64,000 nt of DNA. Origin: Rusavskia elegans (lineage: Eukaryota > Ascomycota > Lecanoromycetes > Teloschistales > Teloschistaceae). The notes under the pieces are model-generated. The model had not been told where the DNA came from. It did not search any database and saw only the letters and a program-made list of their open reading frames with translations. Numbering within the stretch: position 1 is the first letter of the stretch; each line of letters opens with the position of its first letter. The position numbers were made by a program, and so were the translations under genes. Where the stretch lies: NCBI GenBank assembly GCA_011316305.1, contig SAUG01000086.1, positions 310,001 through 374,000 of the forward strand. The letters run 5' to 3'. Shown one piece after another: positions 23,801 through 35,119 of this stretch.

Positions 23801-24309
23801 ACGCCTTCAAGATGAGGGTTCCAGAGCGGAAGATGATCGAAGAAGGCCAGACGCATGTTTTCAACGCTCGACAATGGGGCTACTTGGACGAACCGGACGA
23901 GCTTGACAAGCTCATTGGCTGGCTTGACACGCACGGAGTGCGAGAGGTCAAGCTACGAAAGGAACTTCAGGCGCAGCGGGATAAGATCACTAAGTATATG
24001 GTTCAGCGAAAAGAGTTCCTTGCCACGAGCGAAGATAAAAAACCGGAAGACGATGAGCCTACAAGTAGGATGTCCACAAGGACCAAGACGTACACGGGCC
24101 CGGTTACAACGCGTCGTTGCTTCGCTTGGACGAATCTTACAGCGGAACGCGAGATCGGGCACATGCATAGCGAACCAAAGCCCCCGGCCAACAATCGAAA
24201 GCAAGGGAAATCGGCAAAGAAGGCCGTTGAGGAGGATGTCCGTCAAACACGCGCAACGAATCGCCAAGGCAAACCGCTGACTCGTCAAGGGAATCGGTAC
24301 ACGTTTTGA
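20802..24309 (+). CDS. ITC1: ISW2 remodeller subunit Itc1 (WAC/DDT/WHIM protein)
   Basis: Nine exons: 20802-20804, 20855-20920, 20974-21032, 21101-21119, 21176-21241, 21323-21425, 21479-21495, 21550-23129 and 23178-24309 (3,045 nt, 1,014 aa). Itc1 is the accessory subunit of the ISWI-class ISW2 complex, related to ACF1/WSTF, and spaces nucleosomes for repression. The spliced N-terminus MVLYKRKPVPLVSRPSN followed by WTFEQTGEVFTTYQSYL is the WAC domain. SGLTFFEAFQSE and DHVYEDFKHDYYPGE close it. The DDT-like region lies around WDTLNVYCEVFQLDSFTF. The WHIM/D-TOX region contains TRVLGKDRFWNRYYWFER. Exon 1 is only the ATG, exon 4 is 19 nt and exon 7 is 17 nt. Intron 5 has an 11-C tract at 21247-21257. 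Basic/acidic coiled-coil segments lie between 23,180 and 23,580. Confidence 0.92.
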
Positions 24310-25022
24310 TCCCGTTCCCAGACCCAGCGGAGTTGGGTAAGCGAGTCCGGCAGTGCTATTTCATGAGTGATGCGTCGGAGAAGCAGGTTGGCTTTCAGCA
24401 CCTATCTCATGTTCTTATGAGTTCTTTATGACACTTTTCACGATATCATCTCACCTGCAAGCGCTGCTCCTCCTGATGCTGCTGCTGCTGCAGGTCAGGG
24501 CGGCGCCAGTCCCTGTTAGTACTCTACTAGCACTGGGTTTCAGCATCTTTTCCATTGCACAAACTCATCCAGGTGTTTCTTGGTTCGAAAATGAATGCAT
24601 ATAGCGCGGAGCATGGATATGGGAAGCAAAAGCGAAAAAACTGCATGTATTATTACCACATACTCTCAGACAGCTTAGACGATTTCTCGATAGAGAATCA
24701 GGTACGTCAAAGAGGTATGAATCTTGCTCCTCTTACAGAGGGATTTTGTACTTCAAGGGTTCGACAACGATAAACGATTGACTCCTATCCTTGGTACCGA
24801 AGAGCAACCGGTGACGGTTGACCAGTCAAGCCAGTCCACATTTGGTTAAACCCGGATCTGTCTATCGTAAAGTCCGGGCAAGTCTTGGCATATCTTGGCT
24901 CCAGCATTGTCTGTGCGTTGCAATCATTATTACACCACGACGCTGTGATTAATGTCTTTTAGGGAAGGAAGTGTACAACATTCATCCGGAACGTGGTGAG
25001 GGTTAACTTCTGTTTTGTCGCC
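24310..25022. other. Intergenic region between ITC1 and SGF73
   Basis: About 710 bp. It contains a CTG trinucleotide tract near 24474-24492. It holds the ITC1 3' UTR and the SGF73 promoter; no gene seen. Confidence 0.5.
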
Positions 25023-26773
25023 ATGGCTTCCAGCGATCCAAGCCGACGAGGTCTGCCTTCCTATTTCTCAAGCTACTTTACCCCAATCCAGCACGCTGAC
25101 GAATTTCAAGCCTCGGTTGCCTCCAGCTCAGACATGAGTCCTGTAGACCCTGCTGTTGCGGCCAAGGCTCTTCCCAAGAAAGAGAAACAGGCAGGTCCCA
25201 TCAAGCTCAAGAAGTCTATCGCAAAGAATACAAGACCCAAGGATAGTGGTAAGCTGGATCTTGCCTCCCGACGACAGCCCATCACAAGCTAACTGAACTT
25301 CGTCCTCGAAAAGCCGAGACTCGTAGTCCGTCTCCTAATTCTCCTTCGATCAATGGGAATGATGCAGAGGCGAGAGCATCTGTCCCGCCAAGCCAGACCA
25401 AAGGCGATGCTGCGCAGCGAGTGCGTTGCAAGCATTGCAAGGAGCGAATAGTCATAGCTTCCATGGGCTCACATATGAAGTCTTGTCCGGAGAAGAAGAA
25501 AAAGGACAAGTTGCCCAAGAAGAAAGACTCCCAAGATGCCCTCGCCAAAACAACGGCCAGCAATGAGGATAAAGATGGTGAGCTGCAGGACGATGATGCC
25601 GTTGCTGGCAAGGTTGATGGTGCCGAAGCCAGTGCCGCCGCTCGGGCTGTTTCATCCGTGAAAGGCGCTGTCAAAACGGGGAAGAAGACCGCCGTCAAGG
25701 AGGCAACAACATCGACAACCGACAACACATCCAAGAAAACTAAGAAACGTAAAGCCGAGTTAGAAGGCGACAAGGAGCCGAAGAAGAAGAAGCTCAAGAA
25801 GGATGAACCGCCCAAGCCCAAGATGCCCAAGCCCAAAGGGCCTGTGGATGTTGAGAAGCAATGTGGTGTGCTGCTTCCTAATGGGGGTTACTGTGCTCGA
25901 AGCCTGACCTGCAAAAGCCATTCCATGGGTGCGAAGCGAGGGGTGCCGGGCCGGAGCATGCCTTATGATTTCTTGTTGGCCCAGTATCAGAAGAAAAATC
26001 AAGCTAAGCAGCAGAGTAAGTCATGACGGGATGTCTTCAAGGACCCTCTATTTCATTACACTACATTCACAGACACCATCACATCCGCCACTCTACACTT
26101 CCTCCAGTTAAATGTTGATCACTTAATGTCCGAATGTCACTGCTCTACCATAAATTAATAGCTCACACGTCTTCTTCCCTTTGCAATAACGCTGAACCCA
26201 CTAACGATCCTTCAAATCATTATAGAAGCGGCCATGGACGCCAATGCTCCACTTATCGACGACACTGACGCCAATGTCCCTGTCGATTCCGACGAGGAGA
26301 AGGACGCATACATGGCAGGCCTCGCACGCTGGCGCCCTCAACCCCTCGCGCAGCATGTTTTTGTGAGCTGTCGTTCCAAGTACAATCGCATCCGTGTCAA
26401 GGAAGCTCTCGCCCAAGCGCTTGCCGGCCAACGTGGTAGCAATATGTTTGCCGTTCGCCCGCCGGAAGCGTCTGGGACTGTGACGGCAACTCAGAGTGCG
26501 GTGGGCGCTGGGTCAAATGTCGAGGGTGCGGATGTCAATTCTACCCCAGTGGACTTGGGCACGAGTGCCGGCAATGCTCTGTTCAACGGTATCACTCAGG
26601 AAGGGGGAAACACAGGAGTTGGCCAGTTGGAACGTCGTCCGAGCGCGATTCAGCAGGCTTTGGGGCCGAGTGCTGGTGCTGATGCGGCCGCGGGAGGCAC
26701 CAGTAGCAGTCGAAATGGAGCATCTACGGACGGTCCAGTCCGCAAGGCCTCTGTCGCTGCTACCGCTGCTTGA
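25023..26773 (+). CDS. SGF73: SAGA complex subunit Sgf73 (ataxin-7-like, SCA7 domain)
   Basis: Three exons: 25023-25248, 25314-26015 and 26226-26773 (1,476 nt, 491 aa). Sgf73 anchors the Ubp8 deubiquitinase module to SAGA. A C2HC zinc finger lies in [20 protein letters not shown] followed by KSCPEKK. The SCA7 domain contains [19 protein letters not shown] and [18 protein letters not shown]. The region between is very Lys-rich ([20 protein letters not shown]) and likely a nuclear-localisation and disordered linker. Exon 3 begins AAMDANAPL and continues with the fungal segment [18 protein letters not shown], then a Gly/Ala/Ser-rich tail. The 210-nt intron 2 is longer than average; its in-frame readthrough stops within a few codons. 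Confidence 0.93.
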
Positions 26774-27273
26774 AGAAGGCAAACAATGTTCATCATTCAT
26801 TCGAGGTGATCTATGGAGTACAAGGTGTATTTGAGGGAGGAATATACCCCATGTGCGTGGGGTGTGTGGATGTATTGTCTCGGAGTCAGGTTAGTTTGTC
26901 AACGAGATCCGATGATCGGTGTGGAAATGATGGAGAAGGGGTTTATGATCAGTCAGTTGTTTGCGTCCTAATCCTATATCGACGGGCGCAACACGTGAAA
27001 GAATACTTCAAGCCGAGGATTGAAAATGACATATCGAATCTTGAGACCTCGTCTTCTATGGTATCTCATCTACTTCTATTTGCATGATAGTACGTCAGTG
27101 CTTCGCTACAATTGCAGACAAACTCGGGACATCTCCAGTATGCCTCTTGCCATACTCAGGCTCCCTGAACAATCCAGTGTATGCACGGAAGTCAAGAGGG
27201 TATTTCAGTAGAGAATCTCCGGCTTGGTGAAGGTAGGTCTCTGAGTCCTATGCCGGCGGCCGAGGCGAGTATC
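26774..27273. other. Convergent intergenic region SGF73 / DED81
   Basis: 500 bp between two stop codons, expected to be 3' UTR sequence only. No gene seen. Confidence 0.5.
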
Positions 27274-29123
27274 TTACGGAGTACATCTATCGGTAAATCG
27301 AGGATACAGAGAACATTCTCTGACGGTAAAACGGCCGCACATCCAGGCCAAGAAGCGCTCGAGACCCAATCCGTAGCCACCATGCGGCGATGTGCCGTAC
27401 CTTGAGAGACGGTCGAGTCAGCATCAAATATTCATGGAAGAAGCATATCCACGTCAATACAGAAGCAGTGGGGGGATGCTTACTTCCTCTGGTCCGTATA
27501 CCAGTAGTAAGGTGTCGGGTCGATTTCCACGCGCTTGTATGCCTCCATCAATTCGTTATAGTCCTCCATCCTCATACTGCCACCCACAATTTCCCCAACA
27601 TTTGGCATGAGACAGTCTACGCTTTCCGTTACTCTTGGATCCTGCGGGTCCTTCCTCATGTAGAAGGCTTTGATTTCGGCGGGGAAGTGCGTCAGGAAAA
27701 TCGGACGGTTGATGATGTCCGTCATCTTGCGCTCTGCTGCCTCGGCTATATCATCGCCGAATCTGTGCGCTTCGCCCTCACCCGTCTTAATATCGTGTTC
27801 ATTGAGCCACTCAATGGCGTCTGCGTACTTCATACGCTTGAAGGGTCGTTCGGGGGCTTCAAATTTGGGGTTCAAGTCCAGGATCAGCTTGGCAATTTGC
27901 GGGTTGGCAAGAGCCAGCTCAACCACGCGGCACATTACGAACTCTAGATGTGCGAGGAGGTCATCGAAGGTAATAAAATCGAGTTCGGCCTCAATATGGG
28001 TGTATTCGGAGAGATGGCGGCGCGTTAGAGATTTTTCGGCACGGAAGGACGGAGCAACGCAAAAGACGTTGCCCAGTGAGGGAAGGCAAGTTTCAAGGTA
28101 GAGTTGGGAAGACTGTGTGAGGTAAGCCTTTTGGCCATAGTAGTCGAAGGCGAAGAGGGTAGCTCCACCCTCGACTTGGGTTTGAACCATGCAAGGTGGA
28201 GTAACTTCCAGACAGCTAGGGATGATTTCTTCGTAGGTTTGGCGGAACGCTCGCAGCAGAGCGGCACGCACTTTCATGACCGAGGAAGCATGATCGCCGC
28301 GGAGGACGAGATGTCGGTTATCGTAAAGTGTCTGAGGGTCTGCATCAGGGGCAGCACGGGTGGTGATGGCTTCCTTGTCACCGGCTGCTTTCCCAATGAC
28401 TTCATAGTAGTCGGCATGCAGTTCTCGATCGTCTGGAGCGTGCTGCTTGGGGGGCACCTCCCACATCTCGCCGTATATTTCCAGGGAGGTCTCCAGCGTC
28501 ATGGTCATTGCGTCGTAGGTTTTGGTGAGGTCTCCGGTAAGCACACACTGCAACAGACCGTAGCCGTCCTGTAGGGTGAGGAAGATGACATCCTTCTGTG
28601 ACCGAAAACGATGTACGCGCCCGGTCACACGTACTCGTGTGCCCCGTCCGTCGGAATAGTCGACGTCTTCGCTCTGGCCGCTCCGCAGCTTCACCACAGC
28701 AGGATCTTTGTCATTCAGTCGTATCTTGACCGCTTTGGGTAATTGTGGATCCTGACGGATGTGAAGCTTCTTGGCCTCGTCCAGGATCTGCTGTCGTTTG
28801 TCTGCTTCTTGCTTTTCTCGAGAAGTAAGCTCATCCCCTTTAGCTTGTTTTCTCTTATGCTGGTCGTAGAGTTTGGTAGCCTTCTTTAGGGCCGATGTTG
28901 TCGCAGGGGTCCATTGCCGATGGACTTCTGATACCCCTGGGCCCTGATCGGCGCCTGGCTCCTTCTTCTGTGTCAGATATTGAGGTCCATCAGATGGTAC
29001 TGGCGGATGTTGAATGAATGCGAACAGCAGGGTTTTATACGGCTTGTGCTCGGAACCGTCTGCGCTTTTGTCATCGCTACCCTGATCCTCGTCAACATAG
29101 ACGCTCCTACTTGACTCTGCCAT
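27274..29123 (-). CDS. DED81: Cytosolic asparaginyl-tRNA synthetase
   Basis: Two exons, 29123-27484 and 27400-27274 (1,767 nt, 588 aa), with an 83-nt intron close to the 3' end. This class IIb enzyme charges tRNA-Asn. It has a fungal N-terminal extension (MAESSRSVYVDEDQG), a Lys-rich helical linker, an OB-fold anticodon-binding domain around VRVTGRVHRFRSQKDVIFL, and the catalytic core. Motif 2 is SFRAEKSLTRRHLSEYTH and motif 3 is GYGLGLERFLAWM. Motif 3 lies entirely in the small second exon, so splicing is essential: the unspliced frame stops right after TDQRK. The start is the first ATG matching the family. The longer in-frame upstream codon is not ATG. It is divergent from the GT69 gene. 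Confidence 0.95.
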
Positions 29124-29404
29124 TGCTGCAAGTACCGAAGACCTCCAAGGCGGAAAAAGCAAGTAATAAACAGCTCAAAAGTGTCGATTGACGGTATGGC
29201 GGAGTCATCATCAGCCTTATGACAATGAATAATAAATTAATAATCGCAGCGGAACTACTCCGTAGCGTGGTTGATAAACTACGCTACGGTTGGGGATAAA
29301 TTATGATCAGATTCACCTCAGGCTGATAAACCCCCTATGAAGACCTCACTTTGGACCTTCTTTTCCACCTGCGATGGCAGCTTTCATCAACCGAATGCTC
29401 TGCC
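29124..29404. promoter_or_regulatory. Compact divergent promoter between DED81 (-) and the GT69 gene (+)
   Basis: Only 281 bp separate the two ATGs. It contains AT-rich stretches (AATAATAAATTAATAAT at about 29229-29245) and a perfect inverted repeat listed separately. Confidence 0.55.
29260..29289. repeat. Perfect 9-bp inverted repeat in a divergent promoter
   Basis: CCGTAGCGT at 29260-29268 and its exact complement ACGCTACGG at 29281-29289, separated by 12 nt. It could be a dimeric transcription factor site controlling either or both flanking genes, or a hairpin in a leader. The factor is unknown. Confidence 0.6.
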
Positions 29405-31045
29405 ATGCCACGTCTTCTCCATCCCGAAGAATATGACACATCAGGAAGGTCCTCGTCGGACTCTACAGAACTCCTCGATCTAAACAGCGCAGACTTTGAA
29501 TCTCAGGGATTGACTACTTCTTCATATGTGCACCGTCGCCAACCGTCCTCCTCCTTAACATTCATCAAGAACCTTCCACTCCTCGTCAATGGCGCCTGGC
29601 GACGGCATGGTTTCCAGCCGAGAGGCCTGAGACGTCCTCGCCGCTCCCCGTCCAGTTACTGGCATCTCTTCCGTCGACGGATCCCCTTGGTCTTTCACTG
29701 CTTGCTTGGCACTATCTTCGCTCTTGTCTTGATCACCGTTGTCTTTCGTCCGTCATACACAAGACGACCTGCGCATTACGATGCCCTTGAGAAGATCATC
29801 CTGGCTTCCAAGGACTCGGGGCGGGGTAACCCAACGAAAGAAAAGGTCTTCATTGCCACTAGTATATACGACAAAAGCGGTCATCTTGTTGACGGAGCTT
29901 GGGGAAGTTCTCTTTTAAATCTCGTAGACCTTCTTGGAAAAGATAACGTCTTCCTCAGCATTTACGAGAACGATGCAGGTCAGAAGGCTGAGGATGCACT
30001 CAGCAATTTCAAAGCCAGAGTTCCGTGTGTAAATGAGATTATATTCGAACGTCATCTTCCCTTGAACACTGTACCCAAGGTTGTTATGCCCAACGGATCG
30101 GAGAGAACCAAGCGAATCGCCTACCTTGCAGAGGTCAGAAACCGCGCTTTGCGTCCCCTGCGAACGCAAGAAGCGGTGCGATACGACAAGCTACTGTTCC
30201 TCAACGACGTAGTGTTTGATCCCATCGAAGCAGTTCAGTTGCTCTTCTCGACCAATACTGATGCGCATGGTAAGAGCTCATATCTGGCTGCCTGTGCTGT
30301 GGACTTTATCAACCCGTTCAAATTCTACGACACTTTCGCAACCAGGGACGCCGAAGGCTACAGCATGGGAGTGCCTTTCTTCCCCTGGTTCTCTGACGCC
30401 GGAGAAGGGATTAGCAGAAGCGATGTAGTCCAAGGAAAGGACGCGGTGCGAGTCAAGAGTTGCTGGGGAGGCATGGTTGCCTTCGACGCGACCTATTTCC
30501 AAGCCCCTGCAGCCGCACACGAAAGATTGATCCGGTCCGAAAGCAATGCTACTCAACCCGCGGTGACTGTCTCTCAGGTACCGATCCGGTTCCGCGCAGA
30601 GGCTGACCTCTATTGGGAAGCGTCGGAATGCTGTTTAGTCCATGCCGATTTGCTGAGCGTCAGCAAAGCAGAACAAAAGCCCGGGATAGATGCAGGAATC
30701 TACATGAATCCGTACATCCGTGTTGCATACGGTACATGGACGCTCTGGTGGCTCCGGTTCACGCGGCGGATGGAAAAGCTCTACATCATACCTCATTACT
30801 TGGTCAACCATCTGGCGGGACTGCCACGCTTCAATCCTCGGCGCACCGAGATAGCAGGTCAGGACGTCACCGATCGTGTCTGGGTAGCTGAGGAAGGATC
30901 AGCGGCCGGAGGTTCATTCCAAGAAGTGGGCCGGGTTGCAGGGACTGGTGGTTATTGTGGCTTCAGGACTCTTCAACTGATCAAGGACAGCGTGAGAAAA
31001 GGTGAAAAGAACTGGGAGACGATGCCAGTGCCAGCAGGCGAGTAA
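29405..31045 (+). CDS. GT69 family mannosyltransferase (CAP59/CMT1-like), type II Golgi membrane protein
   Basis: A single exon, 546 aa, from ATG 29405 (MPRLLHPEEYD). A cytosolic N-terminus of ~92 residues is followed by one transmembrane anchor (PLVFHCLLGTIFALVLITVV, about 94-113) and a lumenal catalytic domain. Family segments include VFIATSIYDKSGHLVDGAWG, FLSIYENDAGQKA, LFLNDVVFDPIEAVQLL, LAACAVDFINPFKFYDTFAT and SCWGGMVAFDA. These match the Cryptococcus Cmt1/Cap59 family, alpha-1,3-mannosyltransferases of capsule or protein glycans. In moulds the substrate is mostly unknown. NDVVFD probably supplies the metal-binding acidic residues. An earlier in-frame codon (29351) is TTG, not ATG. Confidence 0.88.
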   Translation: MPRLLHPEEYDTSGRSSSDSTELLDLNSADFESQGLTTSSYVHRRQPSSSLTFIKNLPLLVNGAWRRHGFQPRGLRRPRRSPSSYWHLFRRRIPLVFHCLLGTIFALVLITVVFRPSYTRRPAHYDALEKIILASKDSGRGNPTKEKVFIATSIYDKSGHLVDGAWGSSLLNLVDLLGKDNVFLSIYENDAGQKAEDALSNFKARVPCVNEIIFERHLPLNTVPKVVMPNGSERTKRIAYLAEVRNRALRPLRTQEAVRYDKLLFLNDVVFDPIEAVQLLFSTNTDAHGKSSYLAACAVDFINPFKFYDTFATRDAEGYSMGVPFFPWFSDAGEGISRSDVVQGKDAVRVKSCWGGMVAFDATYFQAPAAAHERLIRSESNATQPAVTVSQVPIRFRAEADLYWEASECCLVHADLLSVSKAEQKPGIDAGIYMNPYIRVAYGTWTLWWLRFTRRMEKLYIIPHYLVNHLAGLPRFNPRRTEIAGQDVTDRVWVAEEGSAAGGSFQEVGRVAGTGGYCGFRTLQLIKDSVRKGEKNWETMPVPAGE

Positions 31046-31503
31046 ACCCAGGGGACGTCTTCTTAGATATCTTGTCATAGGCAGTGTGTCGTGCTAGATA
31101 CCCCCAGTGTTTGGATTATTGTTTGTCACTCCTTCTGCCACCGTACTCCTGTGATGATGATATCAGTGAGTTGATGCAAAGGACCATGTCAAGGGGGACC
31201 CATCACTCCTGTCATTCACTCAACGTCCACCGTTGGTGAATCTCGCGTGTTGGAACCACGCCATTTCCTCTTCCGTGTCCACACAAAAGATATTCACACT
31301 GCCCCGTCTTCTGTCTTTCCGACGAACTTGGACCAGACAACGGATTACACGAACTTATTCTGCCTCTCAGCTCTAGTCCAGCCTGTCTAGTACCCGCCTC
31401 CACAACGCTGCGATTTGCAGTCTTCACACGGGACTTGGATTATGGTTGGTATTGCTTTCTGACGAACACACTGATCAAGGCCGTCCACCAAGACACCCTC
31501 ACC
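31046..31503. other. Intergenic region
   Basis: About 460 bp between two + strand genes. It contains the 3' UTR of the GT69 gene and the promoter of the RRM-like gene, with pyrimidine-rich DNA near 31400-31500. No gene seen. Confidence 0.5.
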
Positions 31504-33599
31504 ATGCCTGCCTCTCAGCCACCGAAAGTGGGTCTCGACAACGCTGCTACCATCAAAGCTTTTCTCTCCAGGATCTCGCCGGCCGTCAAAACTCACCCTT
31601 CTTCATCCAAACCTGACGACATCGTCGAGCAAGCCGCTGAGCTGAATCTCAGCGACGAGGGAAATGCTGATGCAACAAACACCCAAGCAAACGGTGCCGC
31701 CATCGGTGCTACGGAGAGCACAGCAATGGAAATGATTCCGAGTCCTGAACCCGAGCCCTCAGACACCGTCCCGGCAGAGAAGGTATCGGACGGGATACAT
31801 CTCAATGCGCCGCCTGATCATTCAAAGTTCAAGAACCCGCTCGTTGCTGGTGTTCAGGCTCAAGGGAGCCCTCAGGTGAGCGGCGTCCAAGCGCCTCCAC
31901 CTACTCCCGAGACGGTCTCGAATTTGGCAATCGGCCGCTTGTTCATGGACGCTCTGGAGGAAATCCCCCAGGATCGCATGCTCTCTTTGGGCGACTCCAT
32001 ACATGCCCCGAAGAATTATTCGAAGCTACGCTACAATCGTTCAACTGCAGCTGCTCAATCTCAGAATCAATTCTTCTCCCCTGTTCCCCAATCTTCCAAG
32101 CCTCGCGAAGATGCTAGTTTCACGCGTATGTCATTCAAAGCCGCAGAGACCCCAAGTCCTCGGGTTTTCAGCCTCCCAGACCCTGAAAGTATACCAGTCA
32201 CCAGCTTCCAACTTACAGTCCAGGGCCAAGCATTAGCAACAACCTCGGAGGAAGAAACTCGCCTGGGAAAGCCAGTCGATACGACTGAAGAGGCCAAGGC
32301 ACCTCAGGCTAACAAGCCTGACGTGGCTACTGCTACTGTAAACGGATCCAAGACCTATACTTCAGCCACTCCTATTACGCCACCACTGCCGCCCCGTCTA
32401 AAGCCTGAGCATGTCCAGGCTTCCAGAGTTAAGACGCCAGATGTCCCCGACCGCCCGCTTGATGCCAACGTGAAGGGTCTAGGAGGTCCAGAGACGCCCC
32501 TACAACCTCGCTATGCTCGAGTCAACCCCTTCTCCGCCGACAATATTCCTCACTCCAGAAAGGAAGTCGAGAATACTAAAGAAAATGAACCAGCTCCAGA
32601 AGATGCTATTCCTAAACGACTCGCTGGCGTTGCAGCTGTGGGCCTTGAGATTGGTACGCCCGGTGGACCCCCCACGCCTGTTGGGGGACTGTTGACCCCT
32701 GCCTCCATTACTTTGGGTGCTGTGTCCCCCCAGAGTGTGAAAGCAGCTGGAATCACGGCAGCAAGCATGCCGGGCAAGGTTGTTGGTGAAGATTTAGAGG
32801 GAGCACTCTACTTCAAGGCTTGGCCCAAGGTCGAGGAGAGGGGAACCCGTACCGGTAAGCCGTTCTTCCACAACACCCGGCGATGATGACTGATCTCCGT
32901 TCCAGCCGCGAGAGTTCGCAAGATCATGCTCACGGGCATTCCAACCGGTGCGACGCCCAGTTTGGTCGCATCCTTTGTCTTCGGCGGTCCTCTTGAGCGA
33001 ATCCATGTCGGTGATTCCTCTGCTTTCGTCACCTTCTTACGTGGGGAGGATGCCGCCAAGTACTATGAAGCCACGGGAAATGGCTTGGACTACAAAAAGG
33101 ACGACGTGGAACATGTGATCATGATAGAGATGACGAGCGAAGTCAACCCCGTCAGTGGCATTCTACGCGAATACATCGAGAAGGAATTCACCCGCTGCGT
33201 CCGCGCGATTGGCGTTGAGGCAGAGTGGACCACAATGGCTCTTCATGAGGTGGCTGCGCGAAAGGGGCGCAAAGTCGAGAAGATCGTCGACGGTCTGAAT
33301 GCGAGCAAGGCAAGTACACTCGAGCCAACCAAGTAGGAATGAGTTGATTGAAGCTAACTTTCGTCTGATGAAAAGATGCGCTCGGTCAATTTTCGCTTCT
33401 GCGACATCTCGGATGCTGTCAAATTCAAGCAAACGCTCAGCCGTAGTGAGGACTGGGAAGAGTGCAACGTCCACTTCGCTCCAGATCCGTAAGTTAGCAC
33501 TTTTCCTCACCAAGTGGCTTTGCATCACCGATTCTAGTTCCAGCACACTGACCGCTACAAAACAGGTGCGCCACCGCGACGGGCATCCACCTTGACTAG
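31504..33599 (+). CDS. RRM-like (alpha-beta plait) protein with long disordered N-terminus
   Basis: Four exons: 31504-32854, 32906-33309, 33376-33488 and 33566-33599 (1,902 nt, 633 aa). Residues 1-440 are Pro/Ser/Thr/Glu-rich and probably disordered. The folded part begins at RVRKIMLTGIPTGATPSLVA and reads like a nucleotide-binding alpha-beta plait (FVFGGPLERIHVGDSSAFVT). A second such unit is split by intron 2 (MRSVNFRFCDISDAVKFKQT). Intron 2 (33310-33375) is best read as a GC-AG intron: AAG followed by GCAAGT, acceptor AAAAG, keeping phase 0. The predicted end ATGIHLD-stop is uncertain. Another frame stays open past it (SPISVGKIVSELLQANYLQD, then EDSAAKISDGTAEM to ~33730), so an alternative last intron could extend the protein. 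The RNA target is unknown. Confidence 0.72.
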
Positions 33600-35061
33600 C
33601 CCAATAAGCGTTGGAAAGATTGTCTCAGAGCTTCTTCAAGCCAATTACCTGCAGGACCCTACGTCCGTACGTGAAGACTCTGCAGCCAAGATCTCCGATG
33701 GGACCGCGGAAATGCTTCCCGTATGTATGGCTTGCAGGTGTCAATAATGGCTCAATAATAATGCAAGCTTTGACGCATAGGTGATGAGAGGATCCCTGTA
33801 TCTCTTCTGTACCAGTCTCCTGGTGCTGACTCGCTCTTATATGATTCCCCAAAAGTTGTACCCTAGTCGCGAACATGTCTGGGTGGGGTTTGCAGATGCG
33901 GGTGTTGTGGCGGGAGGAGCGATCAACAGGTCCCTTGAAAGCCCTTTCTATTTTCCTCATAATATATAATTGAGCGGGCAAATACGGATGGACGGCTTCT
34001 GGCATACCAAAGGGGGCCGGAGGCAGGCGCACGTGCCATCTGTATATGAAAAGTCACGTGGGACAAGAGACATCAACATATGCTTAGCTACTCAAATGCA
34101 GTATTTGAAATTCGACAGTGAGCCCTTTTTATTCTTGTCAGTGACGTACCTAAGAGACATGGCTATTCCTCTGACCAGTCTCCTACGGCAAAAGACTGAA
34201 ATTTACGTTACACAGAACCCGACGAGGAAAGGGAGGACGGCAACGAGACAATGGCCCAAACATGACGTCCAATGTACTCTGGATTTTGCCATCCGGATCA
34301 ACTGGAATACACTGGATCAAGGTAGGAAGGTGTATGAGAGCTGCGGGAAGGCTATCGAATAATTCGACTTTCAGGTGTTACCAAGCTCCGCAGGGCATGT
34401 ATCAGAACGAGAAAGAACGCAGAGCGTCAGATTCAGGATATAACAGGACTTAAGGTTGCTATATTGTTTTTGTACAGACGACAACTGGACACCTCCTCTT
34501 GAGTGGTATGTGGAATGTGGGTGGCGATGTGGAGGCACCAGCAGGAAGCAGCGAGCGTTGAAGCTTAGTTTGCACCAACATTATTGTAGCTGAGTAATCT
34601 TTTGGGCCGGATATACCAATACTTCGATGGATCTATGATTCACATGAACAGAGATTAAAGGGGCTAATCGCCGTGATCTCATATAGCAGTCAATGATATG
34701 TCGAGCAGTCCAATACGTTGCTGTACAATATGATAACAACCAGCGGCCATTGAAGGACCAAAGCCAGAGAGATCAACCAAAGGGAGGATGAGTAACAAAG
34801 GACAAGGCTCACGGACTACGTAGAGAATGTAAACCTACCCTTATCGTTCTGGCCTTCCCGTCTGAGCTGTCTCAGATGCGTCAAGTGGCTCTGAACGGCA
34901 TGTTACTGGCAGGCTTCTCTGCTGAGGAACCCCACGGTTCCAATACTAGGTACCTATTGTGAGACAGCATCTGGATGCGCCGATGGTATAATCCTGCCAG
35001 CTTATCCGCCGTTACAGCCGCGCGTTGACGCGATTCGAACACGTGGCGAGAAGGCTCGACC

Positions 35062-35119
35062 CCTTTTACCAGGCCATACATAGCCCATCGCTGACCAGAC
35101 TGTGACCTTTTACCAGGCC
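35062..35119. repeat. 14-bp direct repeat
   Basis: CCTTTTACCAGGCC occurs at 35062-35075 and again at 35106-35119, 44 bp apart start to start. No function assigned. Confidence 0.7.

Noticed and set aside
33970..34362. 130-codon + strand ORF
   Set aside because: No domain, no usual start context and composition not distinct. Likely chance.
35015..35095. tRNA-like T-arm (ACGTG-TTCGAAT-CGCGT on the minus strand)
   Set aside because: The T-stem pairs, but the adjacent 3' acceptor strand CAACGCG has no matching CGCGTTG 5' strand within 150 bases and no D-arm is seen. At most a tRNA relic.
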